Both the position numbers and the translations under genes were made by a program. DNA of 64,000 bases. Origin: Lachnospiraceae bacterium (GTDB lineage Bacteria > Bacillota > Clostridia > Lachnospirales > Lachnospiraceae). The stretch lies in the NCBI GenBank assembly GCA_910576385.1, contig CAJTIR010000022.1, forward strand, positions 1-64,000. The letters are read 5' to 3'. Numbering within the stretch: position 1 is the first letter of the stretch; every line of letters begins with the position of its first letter. Below the pieces are notes generated by a model. That model did no database searches. It saw only the letters and a list, made by a program, of their open reading frames with translations, and was not told the DNA's origin. Shown here piece by piece: positions 9,076 to 17,102 of the stretch.

Positions 9076-10812
9076 CTATGCTTCTACCCGCTCTATGGCG
9101 CCAAATTTACACAACTGTTCACAAAGCCCGCAGCCATTGCACATAGTATCATCAATGGCAATACTTCCATCTGCCTGTTTGGTCAATGCTGGACAGCCAG
9201 GTTTTAAACAGGCACCACATTTCTTGCAAGATTCTGCCACAGGCTTGCATTTGTAAGGAAATACATTTCCCTTTAAGAGCACACAGGGAGATTTTGTAAT
9301 AATCACAGAAACAGCATCTCTGGCCACCTCTTCTTTGACAATCTGTTCTAATTTTTGAGTATCAAATGCATCTACTTCCACCACATGCTCAATTCCCATT
9401 GCTTTACAGAGATGATAAATATTAATTGCTGGAACCGTCTCGCCCTTCAGTGTCTTTCCAGTTGCCGCGTGGTCCTGATGTCCGGTCATTCCCGTGGTAG
9501 AATTATCTAAAATTACCACTGTCCCTGTCCCCTGATTATATACCATATTCATCAGAGAATTGACACCTGTATGCATAAAGGTCGAATCACCAATCACTGC
9601 TACCCAGTTCTTGATATATTCCTTGCCCTTTGCCTTTTCCATGCCATGAAGGGTGGAAATGCTGGCACCCATACATATTGTAGTATCAATGACATTTAAT
9701 GGGGGCACTGCCCCGAGCGTATAACATCCAATATCTCCCGCAGCATGAATTTTTAATTTGTTTAAAACGGAATAGACACTTCTGTGCGGGCAGCCTGGAC
9801 ATAATATTGGCGGTCTTGCAGGAACTTTCGCCGGATTTTTAATGCTGATCTCCTGTTTTAATATCTTCTCACGAATCATATTGGCAGAATATTCACCCTG
9901 TACCGTAAATATTTCTTTTCCAACAGCTTCAATCCCCCAGGATTTTACCTGCTCCTCAATCACCGGCTCCAATTCTTCAAATATGTAAAGCTTATCCACT
10001 TTGGAAGCAAATTCTTCTATCAGCTTTCTAGGAAGAGGATGTACCATGCCAAGCTTTAATACAGAGGCATTGGGACAGGCTTCCTTTACATACTGATAGG
10101 GAATCCCGCTGGTGATAAATCCAATGGACATATCTTGATATTCTGCCTTATTGATGGCAAACTCATTGCCGTCTTCTGCCATCGCTTTCAGTCGCTGCTC
10201 CACATAGACATGGCGTCCAATCGCATTGGCTGGCATCATCACATATTTGGCTGGATTTCTCTCATATGGTTTGTCCTCAGGTTCCACCCGCTCCTCTAAG
10301 GTTACAGTACCCTGAGAATGCGCCAGACGGGTTGTTGTGCGGACAATCACTGGTGTATCATATTTCTCACTGAGCTCATAGGCAAACTTTACAAAATCCT
10401 TAGCTTCCTGACTATCAGAAGGTTCTAACACAGGAACCATCGCCGCTCTTGCCACACATCTGGTATCTTGTTCATTCTGTGAGCTGTAGAGTCCTGGATC
10501 ATCTGCTGCTACCAACACCAGCCCGCCATTGACACCGCCATAGGAAATGGTATATAAAGGATCGCTGGCCACGTTCACTCCTACATGTTTCATGGAGGCC
10601 ATTGCCCGAACACCACTGATCGAAGCACCAATTGCAACTTCTGTGGCGACCTTTTCATTGGGCGACCACTCTGCATAAATTTCCTCATATTTGGCAATAT
10701 TCTCACTGATTTCTGTACTTGGCGTTCCCGGATAAGCCGCTGAAACTTTTACTCCAGCTTCATAAGCGCCTCTGGCAATTGCCTCATTTCCCAACATAAT
10801 CTTCTTTTCCAC
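9076..10812 (-). CDS. iorA: indolepyruvate:ferredoxin oxidoreductase, alpha subunit
   Basis: 578 residues. An N-terminal pyruvate-oxidoreductase domain (GNEAIARGAYEAG, AAYPGTPSTEI), a thiamine-diphosphate domain with CPGCPHRS and the GDSTFMHTG...NSLMN motif, and a C-terminal bacterial ferredoxin domain carrying two [4Fe-4S] sets (CKKCGACLKPGCP and CNGCGLCEQLCK). This is the full-length IorA architecture. It sits 3 bases after the upstream PaaK paralog and before iorB. Oxidation of aromatic keto acids in gut Clostridia leads to phenylacetate and indoleacetate. Confidence 0.96.
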   Translation of the reverse strand: MEKKIMLGNEAIARGAYEAGVKVSAAYPGTPSTEISENIAKYEEIYAEWSPNEKVATEVAIGASISGVRAMASMKHVGVNVASDPLYTISYGGVNGGLVLVAADDPGLYSSQNEQDTRCVARAAMVPVLEPSDSQEAKDFVKFAYELSEKYDTPVIVRTTTRLAHSQGTVTLEERVEPEDKPYERNPAKYVMMPANAIGRHVYVEQRLKAMAEDGNEFAINKAEYQDMSIGFITSGIPYQYVKEACPNASVLKLGMVHPLPRKLIEEFASKVDKLYIFEELEPVIEEQVKSWGIEAVGKEIFTVQGEYSANMIREKILKQEISIKNPAKVPARPPILCPGCPHRSVYSVLNKLKIHAAGDIGCYTLGAVPPLNVIDTTICMGASISTLHGMEKAKGKEYIKNWVAVIGDSTFMHTGVNSLMNMVYNQGTGTVVILDNSTTGMTGHQDHAATGKTLKGETVPAINIYHLCKAMGIEHVVEVDAFDTQKLEQIVKEEVARDAVSVIITKSPCVLLKGNVFPYKCKPVAESCKKCGACLKPGCPALTKQADGSIAIDDTMCNGCGLCEQLCKFGAIERVEA

Positions 10813-10815
10813 TGA

Positions 10816-12117
10816 TTACACTTCCTTTCTCAAATCTTTGACTCTCTGGGCTTTTCCCTCAAATCTCTGTAAGGTATTGGGGGATTCCATGCGTATTTTA
10901 GCATCTAACCCCAGAACAATACGTAATCTCTGTTTGATTTTTTTCTCCAATGCCTGCAGTTCCTTATATGCATCCATCGGCTCCATCAGTTCCACCCGAA
11001 TCTTTAGGATATCAGAATGATCTTTCCTGGTGACAATAATCTCATAATGAGGGCCAATCTCATCAATGCCCAACAACACTTCCTCAATCTGGCTGGGGAA
11101 TACATTGACGCCACGGATTTTCAGCATATCATCTGTTCTGCCATCGAGATTTTCCATGCGCACAGTGGTTCTGCCACATTTACATGGTTCATAATTCAAA
11201 CGGGTTATATCCTTGGTGCGATAACGAATCAGCGGCAGCGCCTCCTTATAGATACAGGTAATCACTAACTCACCCTTCTCTCCTGGCGGCAGTATCTCCT
11301 CTGTCTTGGGATCAATAATTTCTGGTATAAAGAAATCCTCATTGACATGCATTCCACAGAGCTGTTCACACTCTCCAGATACCCCTGGTCCCATCAGCTC
11401 ACTCATGCCATAATTGGAAGTCACCAACATATCCTCGCCCCAAAGCTTATGCATTTCGGTACGCATTGCCTCAGTGAGAAGCTCACTGCCTACCAGACCG
11501 ATTTTGACCTGTAAATCCGTCTTTGGGTCAATACCCATCTGTTTTGCCACTTCTCCAATACGCAGCGCATAAGATGGTGTGGCCACCAGAAGCGTGGTGC
11601 CAAAATCTTTCATAAACATGATTTGTTTCTCTGTATTGCCAGTGGAAGAAGGCACAATCGCCGCTCCCATGTTCTCCAATCCAAAATGCAGTCCCAGCGC
11701 TCCGGTAAACATACCATATCCAAAGCAGATCTGTGCCACATCTTTTTCAGTAGCGCCGCCCATTGCGGCAATTCGTGAGACACATTCTGTCCAAATCTCC
11801 AAATCCTTCTTGGTATATCCTACAACGGTCGGCTTGCCAGTGGTTCCACTGGAGGCATGAATGCGCACCAACTGATCTTTTGGCACTGCGAACAATCCAA
11901 AAGGATAATTATCCCGCATATCCTGTTTGGTAATAAATGGCAGTCTTCTGAGATCCTTTAGGTTCTTAATATCTTCAGGTTTTACTTTAGCCTCCTCCAT
12001 TTTCTGGCGATATGGCACAACCTTTTCATATACCCGTTTTACTGTCTCCTGAAGCCGTTGTAATTGAATGGCTTCGATCTCAGCCCTAGACATCGTTTCT
12101 TCTTTTGCCCAAATCAT
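10816..12117 (-). CDS. phenylacetate-CoA ligase family protein (PaaK paralog 2)
   Basis: 433 residues with the same architecture as the gene at 7149-8447: [17 protein letters not shown] for ATP, YGMSELMGPG, RYRTKDI, the C-terminal [14 protein letters not shown] domain and the Cys cluster YEPCKCG. The two proteins share long stretches but differ enough for separate substrate preferences. It is the first gene of the operon, preceded by GGAG and a promoter/operator region at 12174-12224. Confidence 0.93.
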   Translation of the reverse strand: MIWAKEETMSRAEIEAIQLQRLQETVKRVYEKVVPYRQKMEEAKVKPEDIKNLKDLRRLPFITKQDMRDNYPFGLFAVPKDQLVRIHASSGTTGKPTVVGYTKKDLEIWTECVSRIAAMGGATEKDVAQICFGYGMFTGALGLHFGLENMGAAIVPSSTGNTEKQIMFMKDFGTTLLVATPSYALRIGEVAKQMGIDPKTDLQVKIGLVGSELLTEAMRTEMHKLWGEDMLVTSNYGMSELMGPGVSGECEQLCGMHVNEDFFIPEIIDPKTEEILPPGEKGELVITCIYKEALPLIRYRTKDITRLNYEPCKCGRTTVRMENLDGRTDDMLKIRGVNVFPSQIEEVLLGIDEIGPHYEIIVTRKDHSDILKIRVELMEPMDAYKELQALEKKIKQRLRIVLGLDAKIRMESPNTLQRFEGKAQRVKDLRKEV

Positions 12118-12173
12118 TCTATTTTCTCCTTTAACTGGTATTTTAACACTTATACTAAGACACAGATGTTACT

Positions 12174-12224
12174 ATTTTAGCATATATGTTCACTTTAAGG
12201 AAGTAAAATTTTACTGGAACCAGT
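12174..12224 (-). promoter_or_regulatory. candidate promoter and double palindromic operator of the aryl-pyruvate operon
   Basis: On the minus strand an extended -10 (TGC-TAAAAT, hexamer 12179-12174) lies 57 bases before the first gene. No good -35 is present. Instead, just upstream are two overlapping perfect palindromes, AGTAAAATTTTACT (12202-12215) and ACTGGAACCAGT (12213-12224). A weak -35, an extended -10 and adjacent palindromes are what one expects for an activator- or repressor-controlled promoter. The regulator is not identifiable here. Confidence 0.55.
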
Positions 12225-12253
12225 TAAACTTATAAACTAAAATTTTTATAATT

Positions 12254-13621
12254 CTATGTGTTTAACACCGAGTTGGAATTTCGTCTGCCAATCAAAAATA
12301 CAAAGCAGCCTGCATGTACTGCCGCAGTCAATAACCAGGAAACAGGGTAAGATAGATAGAGCATCCACAAGCTGTGTTCCCATTGAAAAATTGTAAAAAT
12401 CCACAAAACCCGAAATCCGCAGGCCCCTAACAGCGATACAACCATTGGCAACACCGCAGAACCAATACCCCTCATTCCTCCCACCAGCACATCCATAATT
12501 CCACACAGACAGTAAGTAGTACAGATCACCGACAGACGCAGCAAACCTATCTCAATCACTTTTGGATCTGAGGAATATATTCCTAAAAGCTGATTTCCAA
12601 AAAGATATGCAGCCCATCCCATTGTCAGGCCCACAAATGTTACCATCGCCAGGCATTCTAAGAGTACCTTGCGAATCCGTTTATAATTTCCGGCTCCAAG
12701 ATTCTGACTGCAGAAACTGAGTGCCGTCTGATGATAAGCATTCATGGCCATATAGATAAATCCCTCAATATTGGAAGCCGCAGTATTTCCAGCCATCGCC
12801 ACGGAACCAAATGCATTGACAGAAGATTGTATCAAGACATTGGATAGAGAAAATACTGTTCCCTGCAGACCTGCCGGAAGCCCTATGCGTATAATCTGTA
12901 TCACCTGATCCCGCTTCATGCCAAGTTTCTTGATTTCCAGCCGGCAGCCGCCCTCCATATGCATCATGCAACGCACAATCAAAGCGGCAGACACGCACTG
13001 AGAAATCACGGTGGCCAGAGCCACACCTGCCACACCAATGCCAAAACCTATCACAAACAATAAATTTAAGATAATATTGATCACACCTGCCGCCAGAAGA
13101 TAATACAAAGGACGCCTAGTATCTCCCACAGCACGCAAGATAGAGCTTCCAAAATTATACAAAAGAATTACTGGCATACCACTAAAATAGATACGAATAT
13201 ATAATACCGCCTGCCCTAGTACATCTTCAGGGGTTCCCATTAATATCAAAATTTCAGGCGCAGCCACTATACCCAATGCAAGCAGCACACACCCACAAAT
13301 TAGACTTAATACAATGGCACTGTGCACGGTCTCACTCATTTCTCTCTGTTTTTTGGCGCCATAAGATTGCGCTACCATAACATTAGCTCCCACGGAAAAT
13401 CCAATAAATAGGTTTGTCAAAAGATTGATCAACGAAGCATTTGCCCCCACTGCTGCCAATGCCGTACTGCCTGCAAATCTTCCAACCACCACCATATCCG
13501 CAGCATTAAATAAAAGCTGCAGAATACTAGATAACATCAAAGGGATAGAAAATGCCAGAATTTTGGGGAACAAGTCGCCATTGCACATGTCAATTTCATA
13601 AGATTTTGTTTTCATTTTCAC
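12254..13621 (-). CDS. MATE-family multidrug/cation efflux transporter
   Basis: 455 residues with about 12 membrane helices in two related halves. The family N-terminal region is clear (KILAFSIPLMLSSILQLLFNAADMVVVGRFAG), as is the matching second-half start (IIRIGLPAGLQGTVFSLSNVLIQSSVNAFG). It exports organic cations or drugs using Na+ or H+; the substrate is unknown. Start: a GTG at 13621 and an ATG at 13615 are both in frame. The only ribosome binding site (AGGAGG at 13670-13665) is 43 bases from the GTG, but a 36-base hairpin between them would leave 7 unpaired bases, favouring the GTG. The upstream lipoprotein ends 60 bases earlier and may be on the same transcript. Confidence 0.93.
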   Translation of the reverse strand: MKMKTKSYEIDMCNGDLFPKILAFSIPLMLSSILQLLFNAADMVVVGRFAGSTALAAVGANASLINLLTNLFIGFSVGANVMVAQSYGAKKQREMSETVHSAIVLSLICGCVLLALGIVAAPEILILMGTPEDVLGQAVLYIRIYFSGMPVILLYNFGSSILRAVGDTRRPLYYLLAAGVINIILNLLFVIGFGIGVAGVALATVISQCVSAALIVRCMMHMEGGCRLEIKKLGMKRDQVIQIIRIGLPAGLQGTVFSLSNVLIQSSVNAFGSVAMAGNTAASNIEGFIYMAMNAYHQTALSFCSQNLGAGNYKRIRKVLLECLAMVTFVGLTMGWAAYLFGNQLLGIYSSDPKVIEIGLLRLSVICTTYCLCGIMDVLVGGMRGIGSAVLPMVVSLLGACGFRVLWIFTIFQWEHSLWMLYLSYPVSWLLTAAVHAGCFVFLIGRRNSNSVLNT

Positions 13622-13626
13622 TCAAC

Positions 13627-13670
13627 AGGAAGCTGCCGCAGACTAATCTGCAGCAGCTTCCTTTCCTCCT
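13627..13670 (-). promoter_or_regulatory. hairpin between ribosome binding site and start codon of the MATE gene
   Basis: AGGAGG (13670-13665), then two bases, then a 16-bp stem with a 4-base TTAG loop (13662-13627; one G-U pair), then five bases to the GTG at 13621. There is no U-run after the stem on the minus strand, so it is not a standard terminator for the lipoprotein gene. Bacteriophage T4 gene 38 uses such a hairpin to shorten the effective ribosome-site spacing; here the folded spacing would be 7 bases. Confidence 0.6.
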
Positions 13671-13681
13671 TTAAATCACAT

Positions 13682-14665
13682 CTATTTTATAGAAAATTTA
13701 ACAGTTCTGACATTTCCTGCCCGATCTGTTATCTTAAGCAGATAATTTCCCTTTTGGGTTACAACCTTTCCATTGCTGATTTTTTTGCCGTTCAGAGTTG
13801 CCTTCTTTACACCAGAAAGCTTATCCCGAAAATTGACGGTCACTTTCTGGCTGTATTTCTTGGCTTTCATATTGGTAACAGGTTTTGTCTTATCTATCGT
13901 AAATTTAACCGTCTTGGTATTTCCTGCCAGCAATTTTGCCTTTACAACATAGACACCTTCTTTTTCCGCCTTATAACTATTATCGCCCTGGCTGACCTTA
14001 TTGACCTTAAAACTGGTAATTACACCTTCCGATTCTGCCTTGACATTCTTACTTGTCCGATAATAGGATTTGTTTTTCACACCATAAAATGTACATTTCT
14101 TGTTGTTCGCATATTTTGCGCTGCTGACCGCATAGGCACGTTCTAGCTTTCGCAACATATTTAGAGGATATTCAACTGTACAGCCGTCCTTTTGTAGTTT
14201 TCCATTGGTTTTATATATGGAAAACGGATATTTGATACGAACCGTCAGACTCCCGATCTCATCAAAACGAACGCCTTCAATCTCCCCCATATTCTCATTA
14301 AGTGTCTCTGAAAGTACTGACATATCCATAACTGCCTGATTTTTATTTAAAACTACAAATTCTTCTTTGGTGTCTTTCACTGACATTCTTTCAGTGATCT
14401 GGTAAACATTATGTTCTACACCATTCAGCTTTTTCTTCCCAGCACGGGTATAGCCTATTTCTTTCATCATTTCCTGTAAGTTATCCATCCCCTCCTGGCT
14501 CAATTCCTTATTGATCTCTTTCTCCTCCTCATCTGTGGTACAAATCTGATTTGTCACCTTAGACGACAGATCACCATTGATTTCCATACTCTCCTCCAGG
14601 CCGCATCCCGACAGCAGCACTCCAGCCACTATCATCATGATCCACATTAATTTTCTTCGTCTCAT
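13682..14665 (-). CDS. secreted lipoprotein with C-terminal Ig-like domain, function unknown
   Basis: 327 residues. The N-terminus is a lipoprotein signal (MRRRKLMWIMM...LLSGCG), with the acylated Cys at position 21. The middle region is acidic and unlike any family I recognise. The last 80 or so residues (DKTKPVTN ... GVKKATLNGKK ... YLLKITDRAGNVRTVKF) match the bacterial Ig-like repeats of Firmicute surface proteins. It is probably anchored on the outer face of the membrane. It lies between spoIIIAH and the MATE gene on the same strand. Confidence 0.8.
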   Translation of the reverse strand: MRRRKLMWIMMIVAGVLLSGCGLEESMEINGDLSSKVTNQICTTDEEEKEINKELSQEGMDNLQEMMKEIGYTRAGKKKLNGVEHNVYQITERMSVKDTKEEFVVLNKNQAVMDMSVLSETLNENMGEIEGVRFDEIGSLTVRIKYPFSIYKTNGKLQKDGCTVEYPLNMLRKLERAYAVSSAKYANNKKCTFYGVKNKSYYRTSKNVKAESEGVITSFKVNKVSQGDNSYKAEKEGVYVVKAKLLAGNTKTVKFTIDKTKPVTNMKAKKYSQKVTVNFRDKLSGVKKATLNGKKISNGKVVTQKGNYLLKITDRAGNVRTVKFSIK

Positions 14666-14736
14666 ACATTCCTCTCCTTTTATAATACTTGTATAGCATC
14701 TTTTCTTCTATTTCTTGGCATTCACACAAATGCATT

Positions 14737-14762
14737 AAGGGGAGCCGTTTCCGGTTCCCCTT
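14737..14762 (-). terminator. hairpin between spoIIIAH and the lipoprotein gene
   Basis: GC-rich inverted repeat AAGGGGA-ACCG / CGG-TCCCCTT with a small loop. It lies 155 bases past the spoIIIAH stop codon and 72 bases before the lipoprotein start. The U-run is poor on the minus strand, so termination is only likely, not clear. A smaller GC stem lies right after spoIIIAH at about 14879-14900. Confidence 0.4.
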
Positions 14763-14917
14763 GGTCTGTATCATCTGGAATAACCCGTATTCTGTTTTTT
14801 ATGATAATACCTTTTTGCAGTAAACGCAAGTGCTTTTCAAAAATCCAGATACATTTGTAAGTTACATTTCATCTGTCAGCGCCTTTGCAAATGGCGTTCA
14901 AGTATATGGTAAAACGT

Positions 14918-15760
14918 CTATTCTATCGGTGTACTCTCTGTTGTACCAGTTCCATCTGCCGCTTCAGTTCCAGCAGCATCTCCCGCATTATCCTGTGCCG
15001 GCGCTTCATCCGTAGCTTCCGGCGTCTCTGTGGCAGTTCCCTCTGTATTTCCCTCTGTTGTTCCAGTTCCATCTTCTGTTCCTGCTGCAGAAGAAATCGG
15101 TGTGATCACAATATTCTGTGCTTCCACATTAGTCTTGCGCTTTACGATATCCTCAACCTGTGCACGTTTAGCGTCTGTCACCTCACCCATATTCAGCACT
15201 ACATCCGCATTGTTATCGGTGATACTCACTACCACATCCGTAAACCCTTTTGCCTGCAGCAGCATTTCGGCAGCGGCTTCCCGCTCAGCAATGTCTGTCA
15301 TAGCAATCATGGTATTGATCGCATCCTGTTTCTGCTCCTCAGAAATATTGGTATTGTTGATCATCTCCAACAGAGATGCCTTATTCTGAGAACGGATCTG
15401 TTCTCGATTGAGTTTTACTTCTGATACAAAGTCTACGTTGCTTACATTTGTGCTGGTTAATACTGCTTCTCCTGGATTTTCTGCATCCTCTGCCTGACTC
15501 TGCGCGATCTGCTCACCCGTCTGTACTCCTAAAGCCTCCGCGCCTGTCTCAGCACTTTCCTCAGTATCTGTAAAAATATCCTCCGCACTGTACATATCCT
15601 CGTCGGAGATTTCATATGTACCCTCATTCGTATCTGCGCTTGCCTCTTTGGCCAGGTCACTGTCTTTTTGGCTTCCCGTATATTGCAAATAACCTGCCAC
15701 GGCGATCATAAGAGCCAAAGCTGTGATGATGATTTGGTTTTTCTTAAAAACTTTTCTCAA
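14918..15760 (-). CDS. spoIIIAH: stage III sporulation protein AH
   Basis: 280-residue mother-cell membrane protein that pairs with forespore SpoIIQ to form the channel linking the two cells. One N-terminal membrane helix (IIITALALMIAVAGYLQYT), an acidic linker, then the ring-forming fold (EVKLNREQIRSQNKASLLEMINN ... MLLQAKGFTDVVVSITDNNADVVL). After the fold comes a tail of about 55 residues almost entirely Gly, Thr, Glu, Ala, Asp and Pro, making it longer than the 218-residue B. subtilis protein. It follows spoIIIAG by 15 bases and is the last gene of this half-operon. Confidence 0.93.
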   Translation of the reverse strand: MRKVFKKNQIIITALALMIAVAGYLQYTGSQKDSDLAKEASADTNEGTYEISDEDMYSAEDIFTDTEESAETGAEALGVQTGEQIAQSQAEDAENPGEAVLTSTNVSNVDFVSEVKLNREQIRSQNKASLLEMINNTNISEEQKQDAINTMIAMTDIAEREAAAEMLLQAKGFTDVVVSITDNNADVVLNMGEVTDAKRAQVEDIVKRKTNVEAQNIVITPISSAAGTEDGTGTTEGNTEGTATETPEATDEAPAQDNAGDAAGTEAADGTGTTESTPIE

Positions 15761-15775
15761 ATTGATGCCCTCCTG

Positions 15776-16345
15776 TCAATTCATCTTAACTACCTTAATT
15801 TTATGTACTTCCACTGGAAATAATGCCAAAACTGCATCGGAAATATTTTTTGCTGTCTTTGCATTTCCACCTCCCTCTGCAACAACTAGCACCCCTTCCA
15901 CCTTAGGTGTCATCTCTTTGGACACAAATGGTTCTCCGCTGTTCCCCTGCGCATAGATTGTCTGTTCCTGATGCTGCCGTTCGGCAGTGGTTCGTTTTAC
16001 AGTCCCATCCTCCTCTGAGATATCTTGGCTGCTGCGGGTATCATCTTTCTCCACCACATGCTCCCCCTGATCTTTTAAAGTAATCATCACCTCCACTTTT
16101 CCCACACCTTCCATCTGTTCCAATACTTGTTCCAATTTTCGTTCCAGCCGCTTACCGTAATCTCCAGTGTCCTCATAAGAAGACTGCCCCTGTGTCAATT
16201 CCTGCATCTGATCCTGCTGCACTTTTTCTTTCTTATCCACTGGGATTGCAATCACCAGAAGCAGAATACCTGCCAAGCCGCCAATTAGAAGCTGGTTTTT
16301 TGGTATTTTTTTTAACTTATTTAATGAAAATCTCTGTTTTTTCAT
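15776..16345 (-). CDS. spoIIIAG: stage III sporulation protein AG
   Basis: 189 residues from the ATG at 16345. A basic N-terminus, one membrane helix (LLIGGLAGILLLVIAI), then the ring-building fold with LEQVLEQMEGVGKVEVMITLK and VEGVLVVAEGGGNAKTAKNISDAVLALF, both typical of SpoIIIAG. It forms a large ring in the mother-cell membrane as part of the SpoIIIA-SpoIIQ channel. An in-frame GTG seven codons upstream (16366) overlaps the spoIIIAF stop and is an alternative start. Confidence 0.93.
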   Translation of the reverse strand: MKKQRFSLNKLKKIPKNQLLIGGLAGILLLVIAIPVDKKEKVQQDQMQELTQGQSSYEDTGDYGKRLERKLEQVLEQMEGVGKVEVMITLKDQGEHVVEKDDTRSSQDISEEDGTVKRTTAERQHQEQTIYAQGNSGEPFVSKEMTPKVEGVLVVAEGGGNAKTAKNISDAVLALFPVEVHKIKVVKMN

Positions 16346-16362
16346 CCTTGTCCACCATCTCC

Positions 16363-16902
16363 TCACACAATCCCAATGCTAACCTGTCCCTTTGTTAAGC
16401 GATAAAATTCCATCAATTCTTGTTTTAGCTCATTTATCTTTTGCTCTTCCTTCCTATTCTCTTCAAAGTCAGTCAAAAATATCTCATCCTCCCCCAATGA
16501 TACAGTCATCTCAATGGATTCCACCTCATAATCCTCAGATAACTGCACTTTGACCTGCCTTGGAAGCAATTGCTTATCTTCTGCCATCCGACTTACATCC
16601 ATTCCCAGGGCACGTTCATATTCCTCTCGGTATAGCTCCTTCTGCTGGTCTTCTAAATGCGCTGTGTCCAATTTTAAATTATCCAACCCCTGAAAAAATT
16701 CTGCCTGATTGATTTTTTCCCTGATCGCCTCCTCATTCCCTAATAAAGACAAAATGGGAGAGATCACCAAAATTGTCAGCAGTATTCCAGAAAAAAAACG
16801 TACATATTTTTGATAATTTTGTTTCGGCAGTAAATGCAGCACCACAGTCAGAAGTATATAAAAACATACCAGATTTTTGACCCAGGAATATATGTAACTC
16901 AT
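16363..16902 (-). CDS. spoIIIAF: stage III sporulation protein AF
   Basis: 179 residues from the ATG at 16902, which has GGAG 5 bases upstream. Two N-terminal membrane helices (VKNLVCFYILLTVVLHLLP and FFSGILLTILVISPILSLL) and a soluble domain with the ring-building fold (RQVKVQLSEDYEVESIEMTVSL). A longer reading frame continues upstream through the promoter and is not translated in this view. It is normally preceded by spoIIIAE, but here it starts its own transcript behind a duplicated sigma-E-type promoter. Confidence 0.93.
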   Translation of the reverse strand: MSYIYSWVKNLVCFYILLTVVLHLLPKQNYQKYVRFFSGILLTILVISPILSLLGNEEAIREKINQAEFFQGLDNLKLDTAHLEDQQKELYREEYERALGMDVSRMAEDKQLLPRQVKVQLSEDYEVESIEMTVSLGEDEIFLTDFEENRKEEQKINELKQELMEFYRLTKGQVSIGIV

Positions 16903-16920
16903 TACTTCTCCTTTCCTCCC

Positions 16921-16976
16921 ATTGCCTGTACCTGATTTCAAATATATGAGGATAAGATAAAAAATATTCCAAAAAA
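16921..16976 (-). promoter_or_regulatory. sigma-E-type promoter of spoIIIAF-AG-AH, duplicated sequence copy A
   Basis: Minus-strand -35 GAATATT (16969-16963) fits the sigma-E consensus KMATATT, followed after exactly 14 bases by CATATATT (16948-16941; consensus CATACAHT). The 56-base block is 52/56 identical to 62556-62611 in front of spoIIIAA, including 18 or more bases downstream of the -10. Mother-cell expression under sigma-E is therefore expected for both half-operons. Confidence 0.85.
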
Positions 16977-17009
16977 ATAGAGAAATAACTGTAGAATCAG
17001 TTGTTTCTC
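16971..17009 (-). terminator. intrinsic terminator after the large Ig-like protein gene
   Basis: On the minus strand, stem GAGAAACAACTG / CAGTTATTTCTC with a 6-base loop followed by TATTTTTTT. It separates the upstream surface-protein gene from the spoIIIAF promoter, whose -35 starts within the U-run. A second inverted repeat, AACACCAGAGAG...CTCTCTGGTGTT (about 17025-17067), lies between it and the stop codon. Confidence 0.75.
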
Positions 17010-17102
17010 TGTTTTCAATCACAAACACCAGAGAGGTATTCTATTTCTAAAATTTCTCTCTGGTGTTATAAAATTTCGTATATTATTTTGTGTAATTTGA
17101 TA

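Noticed and set aside
16903-17028. N-terminal extension of spoIIIAF
   Set aside because: It reads through the sigma-E-type promoter and terminator. The ATG at 16902 has a good ribosome site and starts the normal SpoIIIAF N-terminus.
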